This document shows, piece after piece, positions 1-12,571 of a DNA stretch of 64,000 nucleotides; position 1 is the stretch's first letter, and every line of letters starts with the position of its first letter. The notes beneath the pieces are model-generated. The model saw only the letters and a list, made by a program, of their open reading frames with translations. It was not told the DNA's origin and did no database searches. The DNA is from Sorex araneus (lineage: Eukaryota > Chordata > Mammalia > Eulipotyphla > Soricidae): NCBI RefSeq assembly GCF_027595985.1, contig NC_073313.1, positions 85,046,899-85,110,898 on the forward strand, given 5' to 3'. Made by a program: the position numbers and the translations under genes.

Positions 1-204
1 TTGATATTAATGGGTCTATTTAGGTATTCCAAGTCTTCTTGATTCAGTCTGAGTAAATTGTAGGAATCAAGGAATTCATCCATTTCTTTTAGGTTCTCTT
101 GTTTTGTAGCATACAGACTTTCAAAGTAGTCTCTGATGAACTTTTGAATTTCATTGGTTTCTGTTGTGATGTCCCCCTTTTCATTTCTGATTCGGTTTAC
201 TAGG

Positions 205-240
205 GTTCTCTCTCTCTTTCTCTCTCTCTCTTTCTTTGTG
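205..240. repeat. CT-rich microsatellite inside L1 ORF2
   Basis: About 35 bases of CT/CTTT units on the plus strand (GA/GAAA on the L1 sense strand). It lies at the same L1 ORF2 linker position (after ...LARLTKKE) as the much longer AAAG run at 3538. Confidence 0.75.
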
Positions 241-965
241 AGTCTTGCTAGTAGTTTACAAATCTTATTTATTCTCTCAAAGAACCAGCTCTTGGTTTCA
301 CTGAGCCTTCGGATTGTTTTCTGGGTCTCCATATTGCTATATTTTCTGGGTTTTCTGTATTTCTATGTCTAATTTTTATTATTTCTTTCCTTATGTCTGG
401 TTTGGGTTCCTTTTTCTGGAACTTTTCTAAGATCTTGAGCAGTGAAATCAAGCTATCTATGTAGGCCCTTTTTTTGTTCTTGAGGAATGCTTGCAGAGCT
501 ATAAATTTTCCCCTTAACACAGCTTTAGCTGCATCCCATAGGTTCTGGTAACTCGTGTCTTCATTTTCATTTGTTTCAAGGTATCTTTTGATTTCTTCCT
601 TTATTTCCTTCCTTACCCACTCATTTTTCAACAATGAGTTGTTTAATTTCCAGGTGTTCGATTTGGTGCTCCGTGTCTGTGTGTGATTAGCTTCTATCTT
701 CATCGCATTGTGGTCTGAAAAGATAGTTGATACAGTTATTTTCTTCTTGATTCTGTTGAGGTATGTTTTGTGACCCAGCATGTCGTCTATTTTGGAAAAT
801 GTTCCAGGTGCACTGGAAAAGATTGTGTATTCTTTCTTTTTGCGTGTAAAGCCCTGTATAGGTCTATTAGGCCTCTTTCTTACATTTCTTCCTTCAGAGT
901 CAGTGTTTCCTTGCTGAAATTTGTTCTTGTCAATCTATTTTGTTCTTGTCAATCAGTCTATCCAG

Positions 966-1209
966 GGCTGGAGCGATAGCACAGAGGTTGGGCTTTTGCC
1001 TTTCACGTGGCCAACCCGTGTTTGATTCCTCCGCCCCTCTCGGAGAGCCCGGCAAACTATCGAGAGTATGAAGCCCGCACAGCAGAGCCTGGCAAGCTAC
1101 CCGTGCATATTGGATATGCCAAAAACAGTAATGACAATTCTCTCAATGAGAGACATTACTGGTGCCCCCTCGAACAAATCGATGAGCAACGGGATGACAG
1201 TGACTTCAA
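966..1209 (+). mobile_element. tRNA-headed SINE with RTE-type tail
   Basis: The head GGGCTGGAGCGATAGCACAG and a B-box-like GTTTGATTCC are followed by the body with CTCTCGGAGAGCCCGGCAA and a 3' end GATGACAGTGAC without poly-A. TCTATCCAG at 957-965 and 1210-1218 is the target-site duplication. It interrupts L1 ORF2. Confidence 0.9.
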
Positions 1210-2111
1210 TCTATCCAGAGGTGATAAGGCGGTGTTGAAGTCTTCGACTACTACTGTGCTGCTAACGGTGTCCTCCTTGAAATCTGTTAGCAGTTTTTTT
1301 AAGTGTTTAGCCCATGGCTCATTAGGTGCATATATGTTTAAGAGTGTGATTTCTTCCTGTTGTACATATCCCTTGATGAATATAAAATGACCTTCGCTGT
1401 CCCTTCAAATCTTTTTCAACCTGAAATCTATGTTGTTGGATACTAGTATGGTCACCCCAGATTTTTTGAGGGAGTTGTTTGCTTACAGGATTGTTTTCCT
1501 TCCTTTGACTTTGAGTCTGTGTTTGTTCTGATTGTTCAGGTGTGTTTCTTGTAGGCAGCAGAATGTTGGGTTTAGTTTCTGAATCCATTTTGCCACTCTG
1601 TGTCTCTTAATTGTTGCCTTTAGGCCATTGACATTGAGAAAGATTATTGTCATGGGGTTTTGTGTCATATTTCTGTGGGGTTTGTTGTTCTTGTGGTGTT
1701 CTTCCTTGTCTTACAATGCTCCTTTAGTCCTTCTTTTCAGTTTGGTTTTGAGTCTATGAAGTTCCTGAGCTGTCGTTTATCTGTGAAATAGTGTTTGGTT
1801 CCTTCAGGTTTGAGTGAGAGTTTAGCCGGATAAATTATTCTTGGTGAGGTGTTCATTTCGTTGAGTTTTTTCACTATATCTCACCATTGTCTTCGGCTTG
1901 CAGGGTTTCCTCTGATAGGTCTGCTGTAAATCTAAGGGGTGCTCCTTTGTATGTGATTTCCTTCTTTGACCTTGCTGCTTGCAGTATTGTGTTTTAATCC
2001 ACAGCATCTGTCATTCTGACTATGATATGCCTTGGAGTCTTTTTATTCAGGTCTCTTTTTTCTGGTACTCTTTGGGCCCCTTGGATCTGGATGCATACAT
2101 TCTCCAGCTCT

Positions 2112-2280
2112 TTTTTTTGCTTTTTGGGTCACACCCAGCAATGCACAGGGGTCACTCCTGGCTCTGCACTCAGGAATTACCCCTGGCAGTGCTCAGGGGA
2201 CCATATGGGATGCTGGGAATCGAACCCGGGTCTGCCGCGTGCAAGGCAAACGCCCTACCCGCTGTGCTATCACTCCATCC
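2112..2280 (-). mobile_element. tRNA-headed SINE with poly-A tail
   Basis: Minus-strand copy. The poly-A tail (T run on the plus strand) is at 2110-2118 and the head at about 2265-2280. It is flanked by CCAGCTCT at 2104-2111 and 2281-2288. Nested in the L1 ORF1 region. Confidence 0.9.
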
Positions 2281-2873
2281 CCAGCTCTGGGAATTTCTTA
2301 GCAATTATGTCTTTAACTGTGTTGTTTTTATTGGGTTTACTTCCCTATGCTTCTGGTACTCCAATGATTCTTATGTTGTTTCTCTTGAGGTCATTGCCTA
2401 GGACTCTGAGTCGCTCTAGGGCCATTTTGAGGTCTTTTGCCATTTTTTGTTGTCGTCTGTAAGCTTTCTGCAGCTCATCTTCAAGCTAGTTGATTCTGTC
2501 ATTGACTGAAGCAGAAAAAAAAAGATAAAAAAGCATTCAAAAAGTCCGAGGTAGCCACAGTAGTTACAGACAACACAGATACATAGATGTCAGACTGAAA
2601 AAGCTTATAAGAGCAAAAATCATTGCTTAATATTCAAGGGATACATACATCAGAAATAACTCTCACTCCCAAATGTATATGTACCTAATGAGGTACCAGA
2701 AAAATACTTAAAACAAATGCTAATAGACTTGAAGAAAGACATTGATAGCAACACAATAGTAGTTTAGTATTTTAACACTGCTTTGTCACCTCTTGACAGA
2801 CCAACTATACCAAAGTACCATAAGGAAATACTTTATTTGAGGGAAGAAATGGAAGAGAGGGTGATTTCGCTAG

Positions 2874-2874
<1 letters not shown>

Positions 2875-2948
<74 letters not shown>
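2875..2948. repeat. (TA)n(TG)n compound microsatellite
   Basis: About 35 bases of TA followed by about 38 bases of TG. It produces a false open frame of alternating residues. It lies inside the old L1. Confidence 0.97.
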
Positions 2949-2949
<1 letters not shown>

Positions 2950-3537
2950 TTTTTCATCTTCAAAAGGTTAAATACACATTCTTCTATAATGTGTATGGGA
3001 CATTCTCCAAGATAGACCACATGCTGGGACACAAAACATACCTCCACAAAGTCAGGAGCATAAAAATTACATCATCGATCTACTCAGATCATAATGCACT
3101 GAAAGCAGAAGTTTATAACAAACAGAAAAGGAGAAACATTTAAAACACCTGGAAATCAAATAGCTCATTACTGAACAACCAGTGGGTCAGAGACGAGGTC
3201 CAAAAGAAAGTTAAAAGACTCATGTAAACAAACTAGAATGAGGACACTACCAAGCAGAACTTGTGGGATATAGCAAAAGCAGTGTTAAGAGAAAAGTTAT
3301 TGCTATGCATTCATTAGAAAGCAAGAAAGGGTCCACATAAGTAACTTGACTGCACAACTTAAGAAACTGGAAAATGGCCAACAAAGGGTGCCTAAAACAG
3401 GCAGGAAGAAGGAAATAATAAAACTTAAAGTAGACATTAATGAGCTGGAATCACAAAAAAATCAGAAATATCAATGAAAGCAAGAGCTGGTTCTTGGGAG
3501 AAAATGAACAAGACTGATAAACCACTAGCAAGACTCA

Positions 3538-3668
<131 letters not shown>

Positions 3669-4651
3669 AATCCCAATAAACAGAATCATAAGTGAAAGTG
3701 GGAACATCACAACAGACACCACAGAAATTCAAAGGATAATTAGAGTACTTTGAGAATTTTATTCCATGAAATGAGAAAACCTAGAAGAAATGGATAAACT
3801 CCTATAATCTCCCAAGGCTGAACCAATATGATTTGGAATACCTGAACTAACAAGGAAATTGAAATGGTAATCAAAAGTCTTCCCCAAAACAAAATCCCAA
3901 GCTCAAATGGATTCACTAGTGAATTATTTCACAATTTTAAAGGGGACTTAATGCCATTCTTTTTCAGGCTTTTCCAAGAAACTGAAGAAGCAATAACACT
4001 ACCAAGCAGTTTCTATGAAGCAAACACCACCCTGGTACCAAAAGCAAACAGAGATGCCACAAAAAAGGGGAATTGCAGGCCAATATCCCTGATGAACATA
4101 GATGCAAAGATCCTCAACAACAACAACAAAAAACTAAAATCCTCCCCTCTAAGATGAAGCACAAGACAAGATTATCCATTCTCACTACTTCTATTCAACA
4201 TTGTACTAGAATTAGTTGCCATAGAAATTAAGAAAAAGATAGCAAGTTAGGAAAGGAAAAGTCAGGATCTCAATATTTTCAGATATCACAATACTATTCT
4301 TATAAAATCTTAAAGACTCTACAAAAAGCTCCTAGAAACAAAGTATGTATAATAAAGTGGTAGGCTACAAAATTAATATGCAAAACGCCATGGCTCTCCT
4401 ATATTACAAATCCCATTCACAATTGTGCACCAGAAAATCAAGTACCTTAGAGTCAGTTTAACTAAAGAGGTAAAACAACTATAAAAAAGAAAATTATAAT
4501 AGACTACAAGAAACAAAAGAGAACAAGAGGAAACAAAAACATTTCCTGCTCATGCATTGGGAGGATTAACATCAAAATGGAAATAACCTCCTTCAAAAAC
4601 ACTGTACAGATTCAATGCCATCCCTATAAGGTTACCCATGTCATATTTTTT

Positions 4652-4921
4652 TTATTAATGTATCACCATGAGTTACAGTTACAAACTTGTGAACTTTCAT
4701 GTTCGCATTTTGTTCATATCCCTCCACCAGTGCCCAGTTCCCTCCACTAATGTTCCCAGTATCCCTCCTCCCACCCCATCCCCCCACCCCACCCCACCCC
4801 ACCCCACCTCTGTGGCAGGGCATTCCCCCTTGTTCTCTCTCTCTCCTTTTGGGTGTTGTGGTTTGCAACAGAGGCACTACATGGCCATCGTGTTTGGTCT
4901 ATATTCTATTTTCAGATTGAT
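4652..4921 (-). mobile_element. L1 3' end, 5'-truncated (270 bp)
   Basis: Minus-strand L1 3' UTR (T-rich start, then TTACAAACTTGTGAACTTTC on the plus strand). Flanked by CCATGTCATATTTTT at 4636-4650 and 4922-4936, so it is a separate insertion into the older L1. It contains a C-rich run at 4769-4808, which is G-rich on the element's sense strand. Confidence 0.88.
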
Positions 4922-5000
4922 CCATGTCATATTTTTTAAAATGTATCAAACACACTTGAAATTTGTGTGGAAAATACCCTTTGCCCTTAATAGCTAAAGT

Positions 5001-5100
5001 GCACTGGTGGAGGGATGTGTGTTTGATCATTGTGAGATTGTAACCCAAACATGAAAGCTTGTAACTATCTCACGGTGATTCAATAAAATTAAAAAATAAT
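5001..5100 (+). mobile_element. L1 3' stub (about 100 bp)
   Basis: Carries the standard L1 3' end of this genome: GCACTGGTGGAGGGATG, then GTGATTCAATAAAATT and an A-rich tail. It breaks the surrounding older L1. I could not fix an exact target-site duplication. Confidence 0.7.
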
Positions 5101-6689
5101 AAAGTATTACTTGGGGAAAAGAATATGGAAGGCATCATTATCCTCTACTTCAAACTGTACTACAAAGTCATAGTAATTTAAACAGCATTGTATTTAAATA
5201 AAGACATAGCAACAGATCAATGGAATAGACTTGAATATCTTGAGATTAGTTAATATCTAAAAAGAAGCAAAAAATATGAAGTGAATCAAGGAAAGCCTTT
5301 TCAACAGGTGGTGATGGAAAAACTGGTCAGATACATGCAAAAAAACTCAGATCTTTTTCTAATTCCATGCACAAAAATCAAATAAAAATATATTAAAGAC
5401 CTTGATATCAGACAGAATACATAAGGTACATAGAGGAAAACATAGATATGATTCACCATCACATTGAAGCTAAAGACATCTTTAAGGATGAAGCACCACT
5501 GACCAAGTAAGTGGAAGCAAAGCTAAACAAACAGGGCTACATTAAATGATGCAGTGTCTGCAGTTCAAAGAAAATGAGTATAATACAAATACAGCTCAAG
5601 AAATTGAAAAAAATTATCAAACACTCATGATAAGGGGTTAGTACCAAAGATATATAAGGCACTGGTAGAAAATGGGGAAAGACATAAACAGAAACTTCCT
5701 CAAAGAAGAAATAAAAATGGCTGAAAGGTACATGAAAAGGTGTTCTACATAATTAATCATCAGGGAGATGCAAATCAAAACAACAATGAGATATCATCTT
5801 ACACCACAGAGACAGGCACACATCAAAAGAACAACCAGTGCTTGATTTGGAGAGAAAAAGACTCTCATTCACTTCTGGTGGGAATGTCAATTGGTCCATC
5901 CTTTCTGGAAAACAGTATGGATAGTCCTCAAAAATCTGGAAATTGAGCTTCCATATGACCTAGCAATGCCACTCCTGGAAATATACACTAGTAGTCAAAA
6001 ACTACAATGTAAAAAAACCATCTGCACTCCTATGCCCATTGCAGCACTATTCACAATAGCCATATTCTGGAAACAACCCAAGTGCTCAAGAATAGATAAA
6101 GAAACTATGGCACATCTATACAGTGTAACACTACACAGCTAGTAGGAAAACTGAAGCTATAAAATTTGCTCATAGACGGATGTACATGGAGAATATCGTG
6201 CTGAGTGAAATAATTCAGAGGGAGAGGGACAAACATAGAATGATTATACTCATTCATGGGATATTAAAGAAAACATAGTATGTGAATAATACATAGAGAC
6301 ATAGAAACAAGAATCAGGAGGAATCTCATAGGGGGAAGGGGGTGCAGTTAGGACAGAGAAGGGGCCACTATGACAATGATAGTTGGAACAAGAATTGAGT
6401 GCTGAACAGAGATAATATGCATGATACCCTTTCAGTAACAGTATTGCAAACCACAGTGCCTAAAATGAAGATAATAGAGAGAGATGAAAAGTGTTTTTCA
6501 TAGAGACAGGTTTCAGGGACAGTGGCAGGGAGGCAGGCAGGCAGGAGGAAGATTGGGAACATTGGTGGAGGAAAACGTGGACTGGTCAAAGGATGGGTGT
6601 GGAACACTTTGTGACTAAAACTCAGTCATGATCAATTTTTGTAATTGTCATGGTGATTCAATTAAAAAAATTTTAAATAATAGTCTTAA

Positions 6690-7978
6690 GCTGGTGGTAC
6701 CAGCAGAGGTTGTTTGAATGGTCTATAAATGTTATTATCACAAGTATCTTAATAAGATGAAAGTAGAGGAATATTTGTCTGAAGAGGACACAATGTAACA
6801 AAAATAAAGACAAATTTAAAGGTGTTTTGTTGTCATATTTGAAGAAAGGGCCATGAAATAAGAAATATAGCTCCACATACAAATAGTAAATAGGAAATTG
6901 TCCATAGTCCATGAAAACAGAATGTATTTCCTGAAGCTGGAAAAATTAAGAAAACTTATTCTTTTCTGGCGAATCTGAAGGGAGTAAAACCCTATTGACA
7001 CCAGGATTTTATTTCAGTTAAACTGATTTAGGATGGTTTACTTCCTGATCTTAATTTAATAAACTTCTATTTCTTTAAAGTTGCTATGTTTCATGTGCAT
7101 TTGTTTAAGCAGCAATAGGAAATATATACAGGTGTCCTGTGTTCTTTTTTTGTCAGGAAAATTTGCCCTTCTGACTCTCCTTTCCATATTATGAGACATA
7201 CTCCACAGAAAATCTGTAATCTAGGTTATAATGTGAGAAATAAAATTCCACAAGAATACTATTAAAGTTTTAAAAGGAAAATTGTACAGTTTCATGGACA
7301 TATAAATAATTACTGATGAGTATATTAAATAGGAGGTGGTATTGAAGAGGACGCATTTTAAGGTGGCATATTCCTGGGAAAAGGCAATGAGATTCAGAAG
7401 CAAATGAACAATAGAATTACTTTGCTGTAACTCTTAGTTTTATTAAAAACTCTAAAGGTCCAGAAACCCACTAATCCAAAGAGGTTTAGTCTTGGAAACA
7501 TAGAAGTAAATTTAAATCATAACTGTGTGATATTAGGTAAATCTCTTTTCTTTTTGTGTTTCCATTTCACTCATATCTGGAGTATCATGTATCAAGATTA
7601 TGATTTCTATTTCATAAGGTTGTTTATAAAATTAAATGAAATGAAAGAAGTCACTAATGGTTAGCAGATAGGAAGCCCTGAATTAATTAATTTTAGTGGG
7701 CCTTACTTCCTTATTCCCAGAGGTTTTATTTTAAGAAGTATGCTGTCCTATTACTCTACAAGCTCTTTTTAGTTTCTTGACAAAGTTAAGCGACTGTATA
7801 ACACAAACCCAGATACTATATACTTGGCCTATAGTCATGACATAGATCTTGGACATTAAAAAAAGTGAACTAAGAAGAGATGTCCAGTGTCTACAACTTA
7901 CTGGGAGAAGTGTCTAGCAGACACAGCCAAAAGTTGCCATTGCAACTAATTCTCCTCTTCTGATCCTGATACCCCTAA
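6690..7978. other. Unique AT-rich intergenic DNA
   Basis: No recognisable gene, repeat or RNA. The open frames here are short and have no domain features. Confidence 0.6.
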
Positions 7979-7989
7979 CTCAGTACAGA

Positions 7990-8238
7990 TCACTGTATCA
8001 CTGTATCACTATCATCCCATTGCTCATCTATTTGCTCAATGCGGGCACCAGTAATGTCTCCACTGTGAGACTTGTTGTAACTGTTTTTGGCATATCGAAT
8101 ACGCCACAGGTAGCTTGCCAGTCTTTGCCATACGGGCGGGGTATTCATGGTAGCTTGGCTGTCTCTCTGAGAGGGACGGAGGAACCTGGGTCTGTCGCAT
8201 GCAAGGCAAACGCCCTAAATGCTGTGCTATCACTCCAG
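7990..8238 (-). mobile_element. tRNA-headed SINE with RTE-type tail
   Basis: Minus copy. The tandem tail (TCACTGTA units on the plus strand) is at about 7990-8010, followed by ATTTGCTCAATGCGGGCACC. The head ends at CACTCCAG, 8238. Flanks CTCAGTACAGA (7979-7989) and CTCAGTAAAGA (8239-8249) form a one-mismatch duplication. Confidence 0.9.
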
Positions 8239-8755
8239 CTCAGTAAAGATAGAGTAAGAAAAAAAGACAGAGGAGCTTTTGCCACATATTATGGTTTGTT
8301 TTAAGGAAAGATGTGGCAAAGGTCATAAATCATATACCATATTTGTTGTCCTCAAAACTTGCCTTGTCCTCTAGTGCTCATTGTGGAAATAGTTAGAATC
8401 TCTACTTCCAGAATTGCCTCTATTAAATACTAATAATTCAAAGTCAGGAAGGAGGACTCGGGATAAATAGATGTTAGGGTGCCATCCCTGGCTCTCAGGC
8501 TTTTACAATAAAGAGCTGGTTGTGTGAAATGAAAAAGGATATTACTTGACTGTGGCTTTGGTCTTTGTCTTTTGGATACAATTGGATGTGTCAGGGTGGT
8601 AAGATCCTATACTGGATTTTTGCTTTTTGGGAGATGAATTTCTGCAGGTGTCATTTATTTTTAATTAGTATACTATTTATTTTTTTTGAAATACATAAAT
8701 AAGTATATAAATGGAATTTTCAGTTATAACAATTCTGCATTACCACAACAGCTAT
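8239..8755. other. Unique intergenic DNA
   Basis: No gene or repeat recognised. Confidence 0.5.
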
Positions 8756-9535
8756 TTTTCAAATTTTTATTTAATTAAATCACCAGGATTTACAAAGTCA
8801 TTCATACTTGAGTTATAGACAATGTTTCAGCACCAATCCAATCCCACCACCAGTGTCAACTTCCCTCCAACAATGTTCCCAGTTTCCCTAATCTATCCAG
8901 CTCTCACCCCCCACCTGCCATCATGAGAGGCACCTTTTTAAGTTTGGTTGTTAAAGTTTGGGTTTGATGATTTCAGTATTGTTGACTCTGTGGTTTGAAT
9001 AATTAGCTCTATCATTCCTTTATTCCACCAATGTACCTGAATCCCCTGACCCCTACACTCCGTTGCTTTTTTTGGTTTATTTTTGGCTTTTTGGGTCACA
9101 ACTGCAAGTGCACAGGGGTACTCCTGGCTCTGAACTCAGAAATTACCCCTGGCGGTGCTCAGGGGACCATACAGTATGCTGGGAATCGAACCCGGGTCGG
9201 CCGCATGCAAGGCAAAGCCCTACCCGCTGTGCTATCACTCCAGCACCCCCTCACCATTGCTTCTTATCTGTATCTTCTTCCCTGCCCCATCCACTAGATT
9301 TCTTTCCTTCTCCTCCCTATATTCTGAGGCCACAGATGATCTAAGCATTCCCCTTTAAACCATCACATTCTCCTCATCCAGTTATTCCAAGTGTCATACA
9401 TAAGTTAGATGTGACTTATATATGTGTTTCTCATACTTATTCAGGCTTACTTCATTAAACATAATATCTTCCTTTTCCATCCATGTTACTGTGAACTGCA
9501 TGATTTCAACTATAACTGTGTCATAAACTTAGAAT
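8756..9535 (-). mobile_element. Old L1 3' region
   Basis: Minus-strand L1 3' sequence: the plus strand starts AATTAAATCACCAGGATTTAC and later has CCATGTTACTGTGAACTGCA, both L1 3' motifs seen elsewhere in the window. Interrupted by the SINE at 9073-9245. Old and diverged; the ends are approximate. Confidence 0.6.
9073..9245 (-). mobile_element. tRNA-headed SINE with poly-A tail
   Basis: Near-consensus minus copy: TTTTTGGGTCACA tail side, then GGGAATCGAACCCGGGTCGG and CACTCCAGC at the head. Nested in the L1 3' region. Confidence 0.88.
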
Positions 9536-10330
9536 TAAGTAACATCCATTTTTAAAATACCTGTGGATGGAATTAAAGTTTATATGCTAAGTGAAATAAG
9601 AAATGAAATGGTCAAGACTGTTTCATTTAAACCCTTCTGATATTTTCCACTACATCAGCTTTCCCTACTTCCTTAAGTGTTTTCAAAACCTGAGAAAAAT
9701 TTCCACTCCTTAGTGAAAAATAGCGTGGATTTCCATGTCTGACTACTCTGAATTCACTACCTTAGCTTTGGGGCATAACAATATATAGCTGCTCTTTACT
9801 AGCTGTATGACTTTGGACAAGCAGTTTCTGGCTCTCGGTTTATTAACATGTAAAATAAAGGCGACAGTATAAATATTGTAAAGTTTATAAGACTAGAAAC
9901 AATACATATAATTGTTTTACATAATAAATACTATCCAATAGCAATGTACTTTACAAGCAAAATGGATAAACTTTAAAGTGAGAAAGTCATAAGTTCAAAT
10001 TTCAGCTCTACCAATTGTGTCCTAAGCAATATCAGACAGATCAACTACACTTCTGTGAGAGTATTTGATATTTTTCTCATTATGCGTATTCTTGTTCATG
10101 CCTTTTGGTGAGTAAATGTATTAATTTATCTTGGGTATATGCCTAGTATCTGAAGTGCTAGGTCACAGAACATGCATATGTTTAGCTTTAGTAGATATTG
10201 CTTGCCAATAGTTTTCAAAATAGTTGTCCCAGTTGTCAATTTCCCTGAGCAGTGCATGAAACATCCAATTGTTTCATGTGATTTCCAATTAGGCTATAAT
10301 TTTTTGTTCTCATATTAGTAATTCTTTAAT
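9536..10330. other. Unique AT-rich intergenic DNA
   Basis: No gene or clear repeat recognised. Confidence 0.5.
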
Positions 10331-10332
10331 TT

Positions 10333-10497
10333 TTGCTTTTTGGGCCACAGCCATCGGTGTTCAGGGCTTACTCATGGCTCTGCATTCAGGGACCACTCCT
10401 GATGGTCCTCAGGGGAACATATGAGGTGCCAGATAGAAGCTGGGTTGGCTGTGTGCAAGGAAAGCTCCCTACATGCAGTGCTATCACTTTGACCCCA
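10333..10497 (-). mobile_element. Old tRNA-headed SINE (poly-A type)
   Basis: Diverged minus copy: TTTTTGGGCCACAGCC, CTCAGGGGAACATATGAGG, GTGCTATCACTTTGACCCC. Confidence 0.75.
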
Positions 10498-10735
10498 TCA
10501 TCTTGGTAATTCTTGTGGGTATTATTCTTTAAATTATATCTTATATTTTATGGTAATTATTACAAATATTGTACATAAATATTTAACACTCTGTGTCAAG
10601 CATTGTGCCAGTTGCTAGAAACACATTTCTGAATATTTAAGTCCTATGTTCATTCATCTTTCCTTCTGCAAATAATCTTTCTGAAACATCAAGATCATCC
10701 AAAGCATCACAAAAATCCTTAAAAATTCATAATGT

Positions 10736-10904
10736 CGGGGCTGGAGCAGTAGCACAAGGGGTAGGGTGTTTGCCTTGCATGCGGCCCACCTGGGTTTGAT
10801 TCCCAGCATCCCATATGGTCCCCCGAGCACCGCCAGGAGTAATTCCTGAGTGCAGAGCCAGGAGTAACCCCTGAGCATTGCCGGGTGTGACCCAAAAATT
10901 AAAA
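10736..10904 (+). mobile_element. tRNA-headed SINE with poly-A tail
   Basis: Near-consensus plus copy starting GGGGCTGGAGCAGTAGCAC and ending GTGTGACCCAAAAATTAAAA. A perfect duplication AAAATTCATAATGT lies at 10722-10735 and 10905-10918. Confidence 0.93.
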
Positions 10905-11067
10905 AAAATTCATAATGTTTCAAGTTTAATGTCCTCACTCTTTCTTAAAATACTTCTGTGTTTTCAGAAGACCTTTTATTTTATTTTCAAAGGAAAAATG
11001 ATGTTGATACCATCCATTTTTTTCCAAAGCAAATATTCCACCTTGTTCATTTTATTGGGAGATAAGT

Positions 11068-11235
11068 GGTTTGAGCCATGCCCAGCAGTGCTCAGGGCTT
11101 ATTCCTAGAAGTGTGCTCAGGAGTGATTACTGAGGCTTCTCAGGAGACCATATGCAATGCCAGGAGTAAACCCAGAGTCTGCTCTGTGCAAGTCAAAAGT
11201 GCCTTAACCCCTCCATCATCTCCAACCCCTTTATC
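11068..11235 (-). mobile_element. Old tRNA-headed SINE
   Basis: Diverged minus copy: GCCATGCCCAGCAGTGCTCA, then CAGGAGACCATATGCAATGC. No clean duplication. Confidence 0.65.
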
Positions 11236-12194
11236 TAGTTCTTAAACCTAAAATTTCTTGTGTTAACTAAGGTGTTGTTCCATCCACTATTGCTCCTAAC
11301 TTTACATTTATCATTATAAAGTGTTAGTGAATAGGTTTTTTTCTTCAACAAACAAATATTCTAGGGTTAAGATTACCGTTTTTACTTATAAAAAAGCCTT
11401 ACTTTGTTTGCATCTCCCTCATGATTAGTGATGTATTTTTCCATGTGCAATTTGACCATTTGTATTTCTTCTTTGAAGAAGTTTCTACACATTTCTTCTC
11501 CTAATTTTTTGATGGTGTTGAATCATTTTTCTTGTAAAGTTCTATGAGAGCCATGTATTTCTTGTACATTATCCCCTTATCTGATGGGTACTGGGTAAGT
11601 AATATTTCCCATTCCATGGGCTGTCTCTGTATCTTGGTCACTGTTTCTTTTGAGGTGCAAAAGTATTCTCGTACACCACAGAGACTGGCACACATCAAAA
11701 AGAACAGGAACAACCAGTGCTGGTAAGGATACAAGGAGAAAGGGACTCTCATTCATTGTTGGTGGGAATGCCAACTGGTCCAGTCTTTTTAGAAAACAAT
11801 ATGAGCATTTCTCAAAAAAACTAGAAAATGAGTTTCTATATGAACCAGAAATATCACTTCTGGGAATATATCCCAGGGTGCAAAAACACAGCAGAAATGC
11901 CATTTGCACTTTTGTGTTTATTGCAGCACTGTTCACAATAGCCAGAATCTGGAAACAACCTGAATGCTCAAGAAAAGATGACTGGTTAAAGAAACTATGG
12001 TACATCTACCGAATGAAATGCTATGCAGCTGATAAAAAGAATGAAGTCATGAAATTTGCTTATAAATGGATTGATATGGAGAGTATCATGTTGAGTGAAA
12101 TGAGTCAGAAGGAGAGGGACAGACAGAATGATTGCACTCATTTCTGGGATACAAAAACAAAGATGGTGCTCATTTGTGTGATATAAAAATACGT

Positions 12195-12250
12195 AGTCAC
12201 TGTCACTGTCATCCCATTGCTCATAGATTTGCTTGAGCGGGCACCAGTAT
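12195..12250 (-). mobile_element. Fragment of RTE-tailed SINE
   Basis: Only the SINE 3' end is present: TCACTGTCACTGTCATCCC and AGATTTGCTTGAGCGGGCAC on the plus strand, between two stretches of L1 3' UTR. 5'-truncated, about 55 bp. Confidence 0.75.
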
Positions 12251-12571
12251 GAGACTAATACCCAAGGACAGTAGAAACAGGAGTCAGGAGGGTTGGTCCA
12301 TAATTGGAAGTCTGCCTCAAGCACTGGGTGAGAAGGCAAGTGGGATAGAGAAGGGACCACTATGACAATGATTTTTGGAAGTGATCTGGATAGGAGATGC
12401 ATGCTGAAAGTGGGTATAGGACCAAACATGATGACCTCTTAGTATCTGTATTGCAAACCATAATTTCCAAAAGTAGAGAGAAAGAAGAAAAGTGCCTGCC
12501 CTAGAGGCCGTATGGGGTGGGGGGTTACTAGAGACATTGGTAGTGGAATTGTACACTGATGGAGGTTTCGG

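Larger units (their letters stand above)
1..2512 (-). mobile_element. L1 LINE, broken (ORF1 end and ORF2 5' part)
   Basis: Reads on the minus strand. ORF2 begins near 1668, where the translation shows the L1 start region VNGLKATIKRHRVAKW and FCCLQETH. The endonuclease end is near 781-700 (HKTYL then SDHNA). The copy runs off the left edge of the window in the linker before the reverse transcriptase. ORF1 remnants occupy about 1820-2510. Stops and frame breaks throughout show that it is dead. Two SINEs are nested in it (966-1209 and 2112-2280). Confidence 0.85.

Noticed and set aside
1007-1390. 127-codon open frame
   Set aside because: It is the translation of an RTE-tailed SINE running into antisense L1; the same SPANYREYEA-like text recurs in other SINE copies.
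11577-12186. 142- and 178-codon open frames on opposite strands
   Set aside because: Both are L1 3' ORF2 sequence, sense and antisense, with no intact protein.
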